The notes under the pieces were generated by a model. That model searched no databases, was not told the DNA's origin, and saw only the letters and a program-made list of their open reading frames with translations. DNA of 64,000 nucleotides, taken from NCBI RefSeq assembly GCF_900107695.1, contig NZ_FNQP01000011.1, forward strand, positions 1 to 64,000, given 5' to 3'. Origin of the DNA: Thiothrix caldifontis (GTDB lineage: Bacteria > Pseudomonadota > Gammaproteobacteria > Thiotrichales > Thiotrichaceae). Of this stretch, positions 52,603-62,599 are shown one piece after another (position 1 is the first letter of the stretch; the number at the start of each line of letters is the position of its first letter). The translations under genes and the position numbers were made by a program.

Positions 52603-55600
52603 ATGCTGATCTTCCCCGGTAGCGTTGCCCTCTCCGATTTTCGCCGCAACAAGCTGTTGAGCGCCTTGCAAGCCATTGTCCCCGCGATCACCGCTGTGCA
52701 AGCCGAATACGTCCATTTCGTGCGCAATAGCCGCGAACTGCACCCCGACGAACACGCCCAGTTGCAAGCGTTGCTGACCTACGAAGAAGTGCAAGGCAGC
52801 CACGCTTTCAGCGGCACATTGCTGCTCGTCACCCCGCGCAAAGGCACGATTTCGCCCTGGTCAAGCAAAGCCAGCGACATCGCCCACAACTGCGGCTTGA
52901 CGATGGTGGAACGCATCGAACGCGGCATTGCTTACGACATCCAAACCACTGCCGCGCTGTCTGAAGCCGAACGCCTCGCCATAGCCGCACTGTTGCACGA
53001 CCGCATGACCGAAATGGTGCTGACCGACCTGCAAGATGCCGTCATCCTGTTCAGCGAAGCCGAACCCGCCGCCTTGCGCCACGTCGACATCAGTACCGAC
53101 CCCCGCGCTGCACTCGCCAAAGCCAACACCGACTGGGGCTTGGCACTCTCTGCGGATGAAATCGACTACCTTGCGGAAAATTACGCCGAACTCCAGCGCA
53201 ACCCCACCGATGTCGAATTGATGATGTTCGCGCAAGCCAATTCCGAGCATTGCCGCCATAAAATTTTCAACGCCGACTGGATTATCGACGGCAAGGAACA
53301 GCCAAAATCGCTGTTTGCCATGATCCGCAACACCCACGCGCACGCGCCCGAAGGCATCCTGTCCGCCTACCATGACAACGCCTCGGTCATCGAAGGCCCG
53401 TTAGCAACGCGCTTTTTGACCGACGTAAAAACCGGCGAATACCACTACACCAACGAACCCGTCCACATCCTGATGAAGGTGGAAACCCACAACCACCCCA
53501 CCGCGATTTCCCCATTTGCGGGTGCTGCCACCGGTTCGGGCGGCGAAATCCGCGACGAAGGTGCAACCGGCAACGGCTCGAAACCCAAGGCTGGCTTGAG
53601 CGGCTTCTCGGTATCCAACCTGCGCATTCCCGGCTACGCCCAACCGTGGGAACACGATTTCGGCAAACCCGACCGCATCGTTTCCGCCCTCGACATTATG
53701 CTCGAAGGCCCTATCGGTGCTGCCGCGTTCAACAACGAATTCGGTCGCCCCAATATCACCGGCTATTTCCGCACCTTTGAAATGCAAGCCCCCGGAGCGA
53801 AGGGTATGGAACTGCGCGGCTACCACAAGCCGATCATGATTGCAGGCGGCATGGGCAATATCCGCGAAAACAATATCAACAAAAACCCGCTGCCCGAAGG
53901 TACGCCGATCATCGTTCTCGGTGGCCCTGCGATGCTGATCGGCTTGGGCGGCGGTGCAGCCTCCTCAATGGCAAGCGGCACGAGTGCGGAAAACCTCGAC
54001 TTTGCCTCCGTCCAACGTGGCAACCCCGAAATGCAACGCCGTTGCCAAGAAGTCATCGACCGCTGCGTGGCCTTGGGCGCAGAAAACCCGATCCTCTCCA
54101 TCCACGACGTGGGTGCTGGCGGCATTTCCAACGCCATCCCCGAAATCGTCAACGATGCCGGGCGCGGCGGACGCTTTGAACTCCGCGCCGTCCCCAACGC
54201 CGAACTTGGCATGGCACCAATGGAAATCTGGAGCAACGAAGCGCAAGAACGCTACGTCCTCGCCATTGCCGAAGACCGCCTCGACACCTTCCGCGCCCTG
54301 TGCGAACGTGAACGCGCTGTCTACGCCGTGGTCGGTAACGCCACCGTTGAACAACAATTGCTGGTCGGCGATTCGCTGTTTGACAACAATCCGGTGAATT
54401 TGCCGATGAACGTGCTGCTCGGCAAACCGCCAAAAATGCTGCGCGACGTGCATCACCAAACCTTCCACAAGCCAGAAATCGACCTGAGCGGTATTGAGTT
54501 GCCGGAAGCAATTGAGCGCGTATTGCGCTTGCCAAGCGTTGCCTCCAAGTCCTTTCTGATCACCATCGGCGACCGCACCGTAACGGGCATGGTGACACGC
54601 GATCAAATGGTGGGCGCATGGCAAGTGCCGGTGGCGGATGTGGCGGTCACGTCCAGCGATTACACTACCAACTTCGGCGAAGCGATGGCGATGGGCGAAC
54701 GCACCCCGATTGCGCTGGTGAATCCGGCAGCGTCTGGGCGCATGGCGATTGGCGAAGCGCTTACCAATATTGCGGCGGCGGACATTGCCAACATTCGCAA
54801 TATTCGCCTGTCAGCAAACTGGATGGCTGCGGCGGGTTATCACGGCGAAGATGCTGCATTGTTTGATACCGTGAAAGCGGTCGGTGAAGAGCTTTGCCCG
54901 CGTTTAGGTTTGGCGATTCCGGTCGGCAAAGATTCCCTGTCGATGAAAACGGTGTGGCAACAAGATGGTGAAAACCGCGAAATGATTGCGCCGCTGTCCT
55001 TGATTGTCACCGCGTTTTCACCCGTGCAGGACATCCGCAAAACGCTGACTCCGGCATTGCGCACCGATGTGGGTGACACCGACCTGATTTTGGTGGATCT
55101 CGGCAAAGGGCGTAACCGCTTGGCAGCTTCCGCTTTAGCGCAAGTTTACGGGCAAGTCGGGCATCATGCGCCGGACGTGGATAACCCTGACGCGCTCAAA
55201 GCGTTTTTCGACACCGTGCAAGATTTGCGCGGCGAAAACCTGATTCTGGCGTATCACGACCGTGCCGATGGCGGCTTGCTGGCAACGCTGGCAGAAATGA
55301 GCTTTGCGGGGCATGTGGGCGTGACGGCTTGCATCGGGCAAATCAGTGGTCAGTTACTGCCTGCGTTGTTTAGTGAAGAACTCGGCGCAGTGCTGCAAAT
55401 TCGCCATTGCGATACTGATGCAGTGTTGGAAGCGTTCCGCGAAGCTGGGCTGGCGCATTGCACCCACGTTATTGGCGAATTGAACGACAGCGACGAACTG
55501 GTACTGACCTTTGCGAATAAGGAAGTGTACCGTGCGCCGCGTGCCACGTTGCAGAAAATATGGGCAGAAACCAGCTACCAGATGCAGGCGTTGCGTGACA

Positions 55601-56493
55601 ATGCTGATTGCGCTGCGCAAGAGTTCGAGCGCTTGGATGATGTGCAAGACCCCGGTTTGCCGTTTGTGCCAACCTTTGAGTTGGATGAAGACGTGGCTGC
55701 GCCGTATATCCGTACCGGAGTACGTCCAGCGGTTGCGGTATTGCGTGAGCAAGGCGTGAACGGGCAGGTGGAAATGGCTGCGGCGTTTGACCGTGCCGGT
55801 TTCAAAGCGGTTGACGTACACATGACCGACATTATCAGTGGTCGGGTGAAGTTGAAAGATTTCAAAGGCTTGGTGGCGTGCGGCGGTTTCTCCTACGGTG
55901 ACGTGTTGGGGGCAGGTGGCGGCTGGGCGAAAACCATTTTGATGAACCCGCGTGCCAGTGATGAATTTGCAGCGTTTTTTGCGCGGCAAGATTCTTTCGG
56001 GCTGGGCGTGTGCAATGGTTGCCAGATGTTCTCGCAATTGCGTGACATGATCCCCGGTGCAGCGCATTGGCCACGTTTCTACCGCAACCGTTCCGAACAG
56101 TTCGAGGCGCGTTATTCGGCAGTGGAAGTGTTGGAATCGCCATCATTGTTCCTGCAAGGCATGGCTGGCTCGAAGCTGCCGATTGCAGTGGCGCATGGCG
56201 AAGGGCGTGCGGTATTCGACACGGCGACGGCTGAAGGTATGTTGGAGGAAGGGCTGGTCGGCTTGCGTTACGTGGATAATCGCGGCAATGCCACCGAACA
56301 TTACCCCGAAAACCCGAACGGTTCACCGTTGGGGATTACGGGTGTGACTACGGCGGATGGGCGTTTTACCATCATGATGCCGCACCCCGAACGCTTGTTC
56401 CGTGCGGTGCAGCATTCGTGGAAGCCCGATGACATGGGTGAAGATGGTGCGTGGTTGCGGATGTTCCGCAATGCTCGGGTTTGGGTAGGCTAA
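52603..56493 (+). CDS. purL: Phosphoribosylformylglycinamidine synthase
   Basis: This large single-chain PurL (1296 residues) makes FGAM from FGAR and glutamine. The N-terminal PurS-like part is followed by two AIRS-like halves, with [18 protein letters not shown]-like motif ([14 protein letters not shown] near 210-223) and [14 protein letters not shown]. The C-terminal glutaminase has the nucleophile in [12 protein letters not shown] and the His in [11 protein letters not shown]. The length matches proteobacterial PurL. It lies between two accessory patches. Confidence 0.97.
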   Translation: MLIFPGSVALSDFRRNKLLSALQAIVPAITAVQAEYVHFVRNSRELHPDEHAQLQALLTYEEVQGSHAFSGTLLLVTPRKGTISPWSSKASDIAHNCGLTMVERIERGIAYDIQTTAALSEAERLAIAALLHDRMTEMVLTDLQDAVILFSEAEPAALRHVDISTDPRAALAKANTDWGLALSADEIDYLAENYAELQRNPTDVELMMFAQANSEHCRHKIFNADWIIDGKEQPKSLFAMIRNTHAHAPEGILSAYHDNASVIEGPLATRFLTDVKTGEYHYTNEPVHILMKVETHNHPTAISPFAGAATGSGGEIRDEGATGNGSKPKAGLSGFSVSNLRIPGYAQPWEHDFGKPDRIVSALDIMLEGPIGAAAFNNEFGRPNITGYFRTFEMQAPGAKGMELRGYHKPIMIAGGMGNIRENNINKNPLPEGTPIIVLGGPAMLIGLGGGAASSMASGTSAENLDFASVQRGNPEMQRRCQEVIDRCVALGAENPILSIHDVGAGGISNAIPEIVNDAGRGGRFELRAVPNAELGMAPMEIWSNEAQERYVLAIAEDRLDTFRALCERERAVYAVVGNATVEQQLLVGDSLFDNNPVNLPMNVLLGKPPKMLRDVHHQTFHKPEIDLSGIELPEAIERVLRLPSVASKSFLITIGDRTVTGMVTRDQMVGAWQVPVADVAVTSSDYTTNFGEAMAMGERTPIALVNPAASGRMAIGEALTNIAAADIANIRNIRLSANWMAAAGYHGEDAALFDTVKAVGEELCPRLGLAIPVGKDSLSMKTVWQQDGENREMIAPLSLIVTAFSPVQDIRKTLTPALRTDVGDTDLILVDLGKGRNRLAASALAQVYGQVGHHAPDVDNPDALKAFFDTVQDLRGENLILAYHDRADGGLLATLAEMSFAGHVGVTACIGQISGQLLPALFSEELGAVLQIRHCDTDAVLEAFREAGLAHCTHVIGELNDSDELVLTFANKEVYRAPRATLQKIWAETSYQMQALRDNADCAAQEFERLDDVQDPGLPFVPTFELDEDVAAPYIRTGVRPAVAVLREQGVNGQVEMAAAFDRAGFKAVDVHMTDIISGRVKLKDFKGLVACGGFSYGDVLGAGGGWAKTILMNPRASDEFAAFFARQDSFGLGVCNGCQMFSQLRDMIPGAAHWPRFYRNRSEQFEARYSAVEVLESPSLFLQGMAGSKLPIAVAHGEGRAVFDTATAEGMLEEGLVGLRYVDNRGNATEHYPENPNGSPLGITGVTTADGRFTIMMPHPERLFRAVQHSWKPDDMGEDGAWLRMFRNARVWVG

Positions 56494-56504
56494 ACGTTAG
56501 CCCT

Positions 56505-57245
56505 ATGCAACACCAACGTATTCCCATGACTGTCGATGAATACCACCTGATGGAGCAGCCGTTCGGTTACAAGGTGGAATATTGGGATGATCATGCGGTT
56601 ATTACGCCGCGTGAAAATCATGTTGTTACCCAGTTAAGGGTGGTGGCACGGGTAGTGTCGCCTGCTTGCCGTTTGGTTGCGCTTGACACTAGCCGACAGC
56701 AAGAAATGGCTGAAACTTTCTTTGCCGCTTTCCACGATACGGTTGAGTTTTGTGACTGGAATGAGAGCCATATTCGGGAGTTCGCCGACCGTAGTATTAG
56801 CGGTTATTTTGCAGGGAAGCGCGGTGTACCACATCCTGCTTCTGTGATGGCATTGGCTCAGGATGGCAGCATTATTGGGCTGGCGTTATTGCTGACAGAC
56901 GAGGCGGGCGATGTGTGCTTGGATTTGTTGTGTGTTGTGCCTGCCTACCAACGTCAGAAAATTGCGACCAGCATGGTTGCGACTGCGGTCAATCAATTGT
57001 CTGTGTTGGGTGTCGAGACATTGAGCAGTGTTTACCACATTTGCAATGAAAGTAGTCGTGATTGGCATCATCGGTTTGGTTTTGTGGATGTTTACGACCA
57101 GATGTATATCCGCTTGAAATATGCTTGGTATCGGAATGAAGTTTGGCGGCGTGACAAGCTGGGGTTGTTCGATGGCTTGGATGCGCTGAAAGCGGAACGG
57201 GATTTCTGGTTGGCGCAACTGGATGAGTCATCCAGTTTTGGCTAA
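56505..57245 (+). CDS. GNAT acetyltransferase with a Uma2-like N-terminal piece
   Basis: The 246-residue protein begins at ATG 56505, after the purL stop; the earlier open frame lies inside purL. Residues 1-48 (RIPMTVDEYHLMEQPFGYKV, then EYWDDHAVITPREN) resemble the start of Uma2-type nuclease folds but are too short to be active. Residues about 60-210 form a GNAT domain with the acetyl-CoA loop VVPAYQRQKIATSMVA and the later RFGFVDVYDQMYIR strand. The substrate is unknown. Confidence 0.75.
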   Translation: MQHQRIPMTVDEYHLMEQPFGYKVEYWDDHAVITPRENHVVTQLRVVARVVSPACRLVALDTSRQQEMAETFFAAFHDTVEFCDWNESHIREFADRSISGYFAGKRGVPHPASVMALAQDGSIIGLALLLTDEAGDVCLDLLCVVPAYQRQKIATSMVATAVNQLSVLGVETLSSVYHICNESSRDWHHRFGFVDVYDQMYIRLKYAWYRNEVWRRDKLGLFDGLDALKAERDFWLAQLDESSSFG

Positions 57246-57288
57246 AAATTGGGATATATCCACGATTATTAGCCAATTCTTCCTGTAT

Positions 57289-57507
57289 TTACACGCCCAA
57301 CGCATCCAGTTCATCCAGCAGTTGCAATGCACGCTTGGGATTGCCGCGTAACTTTGCAGCCATGAAGCGTTGTTTGGCTTCTTCTTCAGCCAATACTTGT
57401 ACCGATAATTCAAACATGAGCTTGTTCAGGCTGATGTCGCGGAATTTGGCGATGCGCTTGAGCTTTTCCGCCATGTCTTCGGGTAAACGGATGGATAACG
57501 TTGTCAT
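57289..57507 (-). CDS. Ribbon-helix-helix protein (antitoxin type)
   Basis: The 72-residue protein starts TTLSIRLPEDMAEKLKRIAK, a typical ribbon-helix-helix DNA-binding strand and helix, followed by a helical tail. Its ATG overlaps the stop of the PIN gene by 4 bp. It lies downstream of the toxin, the reverse of the common order. Confidence 0.8.
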   Translation of the reverse strand: MTTLSIRLPEDMAEKLKRIAKFRDISLNKLMFELSVQVLAEEEAKQRFMAAKLRGNPKRALQLLDELDALGV

Positions 57508-57935
57508 GCTCTTAATAACCTCAGTATCTGTTCCGGTGTGATGACTTCATAGCCCAAATGCTTGAGTTCAGCGCGGGCAAAGTCGTTCACGTTATTGGTA
57601 ATAATGTAGGTAGCTCCGGCAGCAATTGCCAATTCCACTACATGGTTGTCGGCTTCATCGGTTAAATTGGGTCGCCACAGGTAGCGTGCATCAACAGGTG
57701 TGCAGACTTGGGCAAAGCCATCTAGGAATTCCATCAGAGTCACCGAGGTTTGCTTACAAAGTGCCTGAATATTCTCCCGATTCAGCAAGTCCTGATACTC
57801 CATGTAGAGTGCATTGCCAACGCACGGCTGCAATTCACCTTCTAGGCAACGGCGGAGAATCTCCCGGTTTGGCCCTTTACCGCCGATTAATCCGGCAACT
57901 AGCACGTTGGTATCGACTACGACTTTGATTGCCAT
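57504..57935 (-). CDS. PIN-domain toxin (second)
   Basis: The 143-residue PIN-family protein has Asp in VVVDTNVLVAGLI, EYQDLLN, DEADNHVVELAI, and ITNNVNDF near the C terminus. Together with the downstream ribbon-helix-helix gene it forms a putative toxin-antitoxin pair. Confidence 0.85.
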   Translation of the reverse strand: MAIKVVVDTNVLVAGLIGGKGPNREILRRCLEGELQPCVGNALYMEYQDLLNRENIQALCKQTSVTLMEFLDGFAQVCTPVDARYLWRPNLTDEADNHVVELAIAAGATYIITNNVNDFARAELKHLGYEVITPEQILRLLRA

Positions 57936-58054
57936 CCAGAATTGCCATCATATATGCACACAGATGCTATTGTGTCATAGAATCGCGCTGGCTTGAAGCA
58001 CATTTTTTAGGTTGAAGGGGGGCTTGAAAAATTGGAGAATCACCCTGATTTAAG

Positions 58055-58087
58055 TGCTAATATTAGGTCTGAATTTATCATTAAATT
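58055..58087 (+). promoter_or_regulatory. Promoter and operator of the StbD-type antitoxin
   Basis: An extended -10 TGCTAATAT (58055-58063) is followed by the inverted repeat AATTTA-TCAT-TAAATT (58072-58087), 14 bp before the ATG. The placement suits autorepression by the antitoxin. Confidence 0.5.
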
Positions 58088-58101
58088 TAGGTGGTTTTTA
58101 A

Positions 58102-58350
58102 ATGCCTACGCGAATCCTTGCTGGGACGGTTGCCAGTATTTCCGAGTTCAAGGCTAACCCGATGAAGGTGATGTCTTTCAGCTCAGGTAATGCCGTCGCT
58201 GTTTTGAATCATAACGAGCCTGCCTTTTACTGCATTCCGCCAGCCATGTATGAAGCCCTGATGGAGCGTCTGGATGATCTAGAATTGCTTGCCAAAGTCC
58301 GCGAACGTGAACACGAACCCAGCATCAATGTGACGTTAAATGAGCTATGA
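58102..58350 (+). CDS. StbD/RelB-type antitoxin
   Basis: The 82-residue protein has the Phd-fold start ASISEFKANPMKVMSF and the NEPAFYCIPPAMYEALMERL helix, as in StbD antitoxins, with a short acidic tail. The partner toxin gene directly downstream is deleted, so this is an orphan antitoxin. Confidence 0.85.
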   Translation: MPTRILAGTVASISEFKANPMKVMSFSSGNAVAVLNHNEPAFYCIPPAMYEALMERLDDLELLAKVREREHEPSINVTLNEL

Positions 58351-58542
58351 GCTGAGGAATCGCATGTGCCTTCAGCCAGATTGAGTGGTGCGCAGAACAT
58401 TTACAAGATCAAATTGCGGCAGTTGGGTTATCGCCTTGTTTACCAAGTGGACGATAATATTGTGACCATTACGGTGATTGCTGTGGGCAAGCGAGAGCGG
58501 AATGGGGTATATCAAGCTGCGTTGCAACGATTGGATGAATAG
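58340..58542 (+). pseudogene. Deleted StbE/RelE-type toxin gene
   Basis: The first codons (58340: M-S-Y-E-L-R) match the usual start of StbE/RelE toxins and overlap the antitoxin end as expected. Then about 30-40 codons are missing. From 58366 another frame gives the C-terminal half: VPSARLSGAQNIYKIKLRQL, GYRLVYQVDDN and VIAVGKRERNGVYQAA, stop 58540-58542. The loss removes the N-terminal helices, so no active toxin is expected, although a 58-residue fragment could start at the GTG at 58366. Confidence 0.8.
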
Positions 58543-58583
58543 GGAAATCGGAGACGACCCCCGATTTCCTTTGATGCCATCAA

Positions 58584-59384
58584 CTAAAATGCATTGTACT
58601 GAATATTTGCACACTCTGTGTTAAGCATACTACCATCATAGGTGTTTTTCAGAGTAACGCTTTGGCTGGCTTTATCTATACCGATGATGACATATTCATG
58701 TGTTAAACCTATCATTTTAGCGAATCCCCCTGCACTCCCAGTTTTGACAACTTTATTAACATATAGTCCTGAGCATCCTTTGGCGTATGCGGCTGCCATT
58801 TTTTGCTGTTTAGCTTGTGCTTCTTTTGCATCTCTGACTTTGGATTCGGCTTCTCGTCTTGCTTCCTGTGCTTTTTCTTCAGCTTGCACTCTGGTATAGC
58901 GTGTTTTTAAGCCCCACGGATCTCCAGCTTGCTCATTCATGGATTTTTCTCTGGAATCGTAGGTTTTGCTACAACCTTCGCTTTTTATGCTGACGTTACT
59001 GTCCTCAACTTCAGCCGCTCCATTTACGAGTTTACTGGTAACACTGTACTGTTTTGCTGGAGTGCAGCTTTCGACATATTGGATAGTGAGTGATGTGTCA
59101 TTATTTCCAGTAGACCAAAGATAGGTATGTCCCGGTTTGAGTTCCACTGTCTTAGTTGCCTGTTGTGTGGCGGTTTCTTCCGCTTTAGCGACGCTTTGGC
59201 TGTGCAGGCTCAGAATTCCTCCTAGCAGGAGCAGTCCACCCACCACAGCGGCGGCTTGCCCATCTGACATTTCACTTTCACTGGATGATGAACCCGTGCC
59301 AGTAATAGTTTTGTCTGCGAAAACGTATGAACTGTTGGCAATAAGCGAGATTGCCAAGCATGTGCTGAGGATATGCTTTTGCAT
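58584..59384 (-). CDS. Secreted coiled-coil protein of unknown function
   Basis: The 266-residue protein starts at MQKHILST (AGGAG nine bases upstream), not at the open-frame limit 59510. A signal peptide covers residues 1-23. A Gly/Leu hydrophobic stretch (VVGGLLLLGGIL) follows at about 46-58, then a beta-rich part. A charged coiled coil (about 165-200; EEKAQEARREAESKVRDA) and a C-terminal beta part complete it. Cys residues may pair (ESCTPA, SEGCSK, AKGCSG, TECAN). I recognise no family. It is divergent from an XRE regulator across two operator sites. Confidence 0.65.
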   Translation of the reverse strand: MQKHILSTCLAISLIANSSYVFADKTITGTGSSSSESEMSDGQAAAVVGGLLLLGGILSLHSQSVAKAEETATQQATKTVELKPGHTYLWSTGNNDTSLTIQYVESCTPAKQYSVTSKLVNGAAEVEDSNVSIKSEGCSKTYDSREKSMNEQAGDPWGLKTRYTRVQAEEKAQEARREAESKVRDAKEAQAKQQKMAAAYAKGCSGLYVNKVVKTGSAGGFAKMIGLTHEYVIIGIDKASQSVTLKNTYDGSMLNTECANIQYNAF

Positions 59385-59438
59385 AGGATGATGCTCCTGA
59401 TGATTATTAAGGAAGTAAATGCCCGGTACATCATCAAT

Positions 59439-59455
59439 TCTACGAATTACGTAGA
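59439..59455. promoter_or_regulatory. XRE operator site 1
   Basis: TCTACGAATTACGTAGA has perfect TCTACG/CGTAGA arms. The 15-mer CTACGAATTACGTAG matches site 2 at 12 of 15 positions. It lies 55 bp upstream of the secreted-protein start. Confidence 0.75.
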
Positions 59456-59472
59456 GAATGCTCAAGTAAAAT

Positions 59473-59487
59473 TTACGAATATCGTAG
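59473..59487. promoter_or_regulatory. XRE operator site 2
   Basis: TTACGAATATCGTAG has perfect TACGA/TCGTA arms around ATA. It ends 1 bp before the XRE start codon, so protein bound here would block expression of the regulator itself. Its centre is 33 bp, about three helical turns, from that of site 1. Confidence 0.75.
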
Positions 59488-59488
59488 G

Positions 59489-59827
59489 ATGTCAAAGCAT
59501 CCTCAATCATTATTCGGTTCTCGTTTGCGTACAGCGCGAATACTTGCGGGTTTACCGCAGGATCGTTTGGGTGTGTTGATTGGGTTGGATGAGGGGTGCA
59601 GCAGCGCCCGAATCAGTCGTTACGAAACGGGGACGCATGAACCGCCTTTCGAGACGGCTAAAAGTTTGGCAGCAGCATTGGGTATTCCGGCAGCATATTT
59701 CTATTGCGTATCAGACGAACTGGCGGACATCATTCTGGAGAGTCACGACTTGTCCGTTGATGAATTAATCAATGTTCTGGAATGGCTGCGTCATCTGAAG
59801 CAAGCAAGACAAGTCGGTAAAACCTGA
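59489..59827 (+). CDS. XRE-family transcriptional regulator
   Basis: The 112-residue protein has an N-terminal Cro/C1-type helix-turn-helix (about 8-68; FGSRLRTARILAGLPQDRLG, SARISRYETGTHEPP, AKSLAAALGIPAAYFY) and a helical C terminus. The ATG has almost no leader because operator 2 abuts it. It probably represses itself and the divergent secreted-protein gene. Confidence 0.88.
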   Translation: MSKHPQSLFGSRLRTARILAGLPQDRLGVLIGLDEGCSSARISRYETGTHEPPFETAKSLAAALGIPAAYFYCVSDELADIILESHDLSVDELINVLEWLRHLKQARQVGKT

Positions 59828-59855
59828 CCTACATCAAACTTATCCACAACCCCAC

Positions 59856-59884
59856 CTTGAATTCCCTCACTTCCCACCCCAGAT
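59856..59884 (+). promoter_or_regulatory. Sigma-32-type heat-shock promoter of clpB
   Basis: CTTGAAT (59856-59862), a 14-bp spacer and CCCCAGAT (59877-59884) match the heat-shock consensus (CTTGAAA and CCCCATNT) well. The clpB ATG lies 52 bp downstream. Confidence 0.75.
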
Positions 59885-59935
59885 TTGTCCCATCCGACGC
59901 ACTCGCGTCCAACCCAAATAATATAGGTAGCCCAC

Positions 59936-62545
59936 ATGAGAATGGACAAACTCACCAGCAAGTTCCAACTCGCCCTGCAAGACGCGCAATCGCTCGCGTT
60001 AGGGCGCGATCATCAATTCATCGAACCCGCCCACTTAATGATCGCGCTGCTCGATCAGGAAGGCGGTTCCACACGCGGTTTGCTCACCAAAGCCGATGTC
60101 AACGCCAACCAATTGCGCTCCAAACTGGGCGAAGCCCTCGACCGGATGCCTACTGTCTCCGGCGGCGATGCAGGCAGCGTCCACGTTTCCAACGACCTCA
60201 GCAAACTGCTGAACGTCACCGACAAAATCGCCCAGCAACGCAAAGACCAGTACATTTCTTCAGAACTCTTCATTCTCGCCGGACTGGAAGACAAAGGCAC
60301 GCTCGGCAATCTTCTGCGTGAATGCGGTGCTACCAAAGGCGCGGTAGAAAAAGCCATCGAAGGGATGCGCGGCGGGCAAACGGTCAACGACCCCAACGCC
60401 GAAGACCAACGCCAAGCCCTCGACAAATACACCATCGACCTCACCGAACGCGCCGAACAGGGCAAGATCGACCCCATCATCGGACGTGACGAAGAAATCC
60501 GCCGCATGGTGCAAATCCTGCAACGCCGCACTAAAAACAACCCCGTGCTGATCGGCGAACCCGGCGTGGGCAAAACCGCGCTGGTCGAAGGCTTGGCACA
60601 ACGCATCGTCAACGGCGAAGTCTCCGAAGGCATGAAAGGCAAACGCTTGCTCTCGCTCGACCTCGGCGCATTGCTCGCAGGCAGCAAATACCGTGGCGAC
60701 TTTGAAGAACGCCTCAAAGCCGTCCTCAACGACATCGCCAAAGCCGAAGGCAATATCATCCTGTTCATCGACGAATTGCACACGATGGTCGGCGCAGGCA
60801 AAGCCGACGGCGCAATGGACGCAGGCAATATGCTTAAGCCTGCCCTCGCACGCGGTGAATTGCATTGCTTGGGCGCTACCACGCTCGACGAATACCGCCA
60901 ATACATCGAAAAAGATGCCGCGCTCGAACGCCGCTTCCAGAAAGTGCTGGTCGATGAACCAACCGTGGAAGACACCATCGCCATCCTGCGCGGCTTGCAG
61001 GAAAAGTATGAAGTGCATCACGGCGTGGAAATCACCGACCCTGCGTTGGTCGCTGCCGCCACGCTGTCACACCGCTACATCACCGACCGCCAGTTGCCTG
61101 ACAAAGCCATCGACCTGATCGACGAAGCTGCGTCGCGCATCCGGGTCGAAATCGACTCCAAACCGGAGGTGATCGACAAGCTCGACCGCCGCCTGATCCA
61201 GCTCAAGATCGAACGCGAAGCCTTGAAAAAGGAAAGCGACGACGCCTCCAAAAAGCGCCTCGCCGACTTGCAGGCTGAAATCGACCGTCTGGAAAAAGAA
61301 TCCGCTGATCTGGAAGAAATCTGGAAAAGCGAAAAAGCCGACGTGCAAGGTACATCCCACATCAAGGAAGCCCTCGACCAAGCGCGGCTCGAATTTGAAA
61401 CCGCCCGACGTGCGGGCAATTTGCAACGCATGGCGGAACTGCAATACGGGCGCATTCCCGAACTCGAACAGCAGCTTGCCAAAGCGGATGCCAGCGTGGA
61501 CAGCCATGAGGCCAAAGCCCCCAAGTTACTGAAAACCAGAGTGACGGAAGACGAAATTGCTGACATCGTGTCACGCTGGACAGGTATTCCTGTCAGCAAA
61601 ATGCTCGAAGGCGAAAAAGACAAGCTGCTGAAAATGGAAGAGGTGCTTGCCAAGCGCGTGATCGGGCAAACCGAAGCGGTAGTCGCGGTTTCCAATGCCA
61701 TCCGCCGTGCGCGGGCGGGGCTTTCTGACCCGAATCGCCCCAGCGGTTCGTTTCTGTTCTTGGGGCCTACGGGCGTGGGCAAAACGGAACTCACCAAGGC
61801 ATTGGCGACTTTCCTGTTTGACACCGACGATGCGATGGTGCGGATTGATATGTCCGAATTCATGGAAAAGCATTCCGTTGCCCGCCTGATCGGTGCACCT
61901 CCGGGCTATGTCGGCTATGAAGAAGGCGGTTATTTGACCGAAGCGGTGCGCCGCCGCCCGTACTCCGTAATCCTGCTGGACGAGGTGGAAAAAGCCCACC
62001 CCGACGTATTCAACGTGCTGCTGCAAGTGCTGGACGATGGGCGTTTGACCGACGGGCAGGGGCGCACCGTGGATTTCCGCAATACCGTCATCATCATGAC
62101 CTCGAATCTCGGTTCGCACCTCATCCAAGAGATGGCGGGTGAAGCCAACTACGAGCGCATGAAAGCAGCGGTGATGGAAGTCGTCGGTACGCATTTCCGC
62201 CCTGAATTCATCAACCGCATTGACGAAACAGTGGTCTTCCATCCGCTGGATCAGTCAGAGATTCGCCAGATTGCCGATATTCAGCTCAACAACTTGCGTA
62301 AGCGGTTGGCAGCGCGGGATTTGGGGATTCAGATTACCGATGCAGCATTGGATTTGTTGGCGGAAGCAGGATTTGACCCTGTGTACGGCGCACGTCCGTT
62401 GAAGCGGGCGATTCAGCAACAGGTCGAGAATCCGTTGGCACAGCAGATTCTTGGCGGCAAGTTTATGCCGGGGGATACGATTGCGGTGGGGGTGGAAGAT
62501 GGGCGGCTGACGTTTACAGCGTTGGTTGAAGCGCAGGAAGTGTAA
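59936..62545 (+). CDS. clpB: ATP-dependent disaggregase ClpB
   Basis: This hexameric Hsp100 chaperone rescues aggregated proteins with DnaK. The 869 residues include an N domain (1-145), a first AAA+ module with Walker [14 protein letters not shown], and a coiled-coil middle domain (about 400-525; [20 protein letters not shown]). The second AAA+ module has [14 protein letters not shown] and the pore loop [12 protein letters not shown] at 59942 is a possible alternative. It is expressed from a heat-shock-type promoter and followed by a hairpin terminator. Confidence 0.97.
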   Translation: MRMDKLTSKFQLALQDAQSLALGRDHQFIEPAHLMIALLDQEGGSTRGLLTKADVNANQLRSKLGEALDRMPTVSGGDAGSVHVSNDLSKLLNVTDKIAQQRKDQYISSELFILAGLEDKGTLGNLLRECGATKGAVEKAIEGMRGGQTVNDPNAEDQRQALDKYTIDLTERAEQGKIDPIIGRDEEIRRMVQILQRRTKNNPVLIGEPGVGKTALVEGLAQRIVNGEVSEGMKGKRLLSLDLGALLAGSKYRGDFEERLKAVLNDIAKAEGNIILFIDELHTMVGAGKADGAMDAGNMLKPALARGELHCLGATTLDEYRQYIEKDAALERRFQKVLVDEPTVEDTIAILRGLQEKYEVHHGVEITDPALVAAATLSHRYITDRQLPDKAIDLIDEAASRIRVEIDSKPEVIDKLDRRLIQLKIEREALKKESDDASKKRLADLQAEIDRLEKESADLEEIWKSEKADVQGTSHIKEALDQARLEFETARRAGNLQRMAELQYGRIPELEQQLAKADASVDSHEAKAPKLLKTRVTEDEIADIVSRWTGIPVSKMLEGEKDKLLKMEEVLAKRVIGQTEAVVAVSNAIRRARAGLSDPNRPSGSFLFLGPTGVGKTELTKALATFLFDTDDAMVRIDMSEFMEKHSVARLIGAPPGYVGYEEGGYLTEAVRRRPYSVILLDEVEKAHPDVFNVLLQVLDDGRLTDGQGRTVDFRNTVIIMTSNLGSHLIQEMAGEANYERMKAAVMEVVGTHFRPEFINRIDETVVFHPLDQSEIRQIADIQLNNLRKRLAARDLGIQITDAALDLLAEAGFDPVYGARPLKRAIQQQVENPLAQQILGGKFMPGDTIAVGVEDGRLTFTALVEAQEV

Positions 62546-62566
62546 CTCTCTTTTGTGCTGAACGGG

Positions 62567-62592
62567 AAACGCCGTCTTTTGGGACGGCGTTT
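62567..62592 (+). terminator. Terminator after clpB
   Basis: AAACGCCGTC (62567-62576) pairs perfectly with GACGGCGTTT (62583-62592) over a 6-nt loop. The U tract is short. It also lies just past the end of the convergent gene at 62600, so it may serve both strands. Confidence 0.75.
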
Positions 62593-62599
62593 CTGCTTA

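Noticed and set aside
55354-56326. Long minus-strand frames opposite purL
   Set aside because: They are shadows of the PurL C-terminal domain.
59857-60321. 154-codon plus-strand frame across the clpB start
   Set aside because: It overlaps the conserved ClpB N domain in another frame, and its Arg/Pro-rich translation is meaningless.
60055-61021. Long minus-strand frames opposite clpB
   Set aside because: They are shadow frames; the Ser/Arg-rich and Phe/Val-rich translations are typical of antisense to a coding strand.
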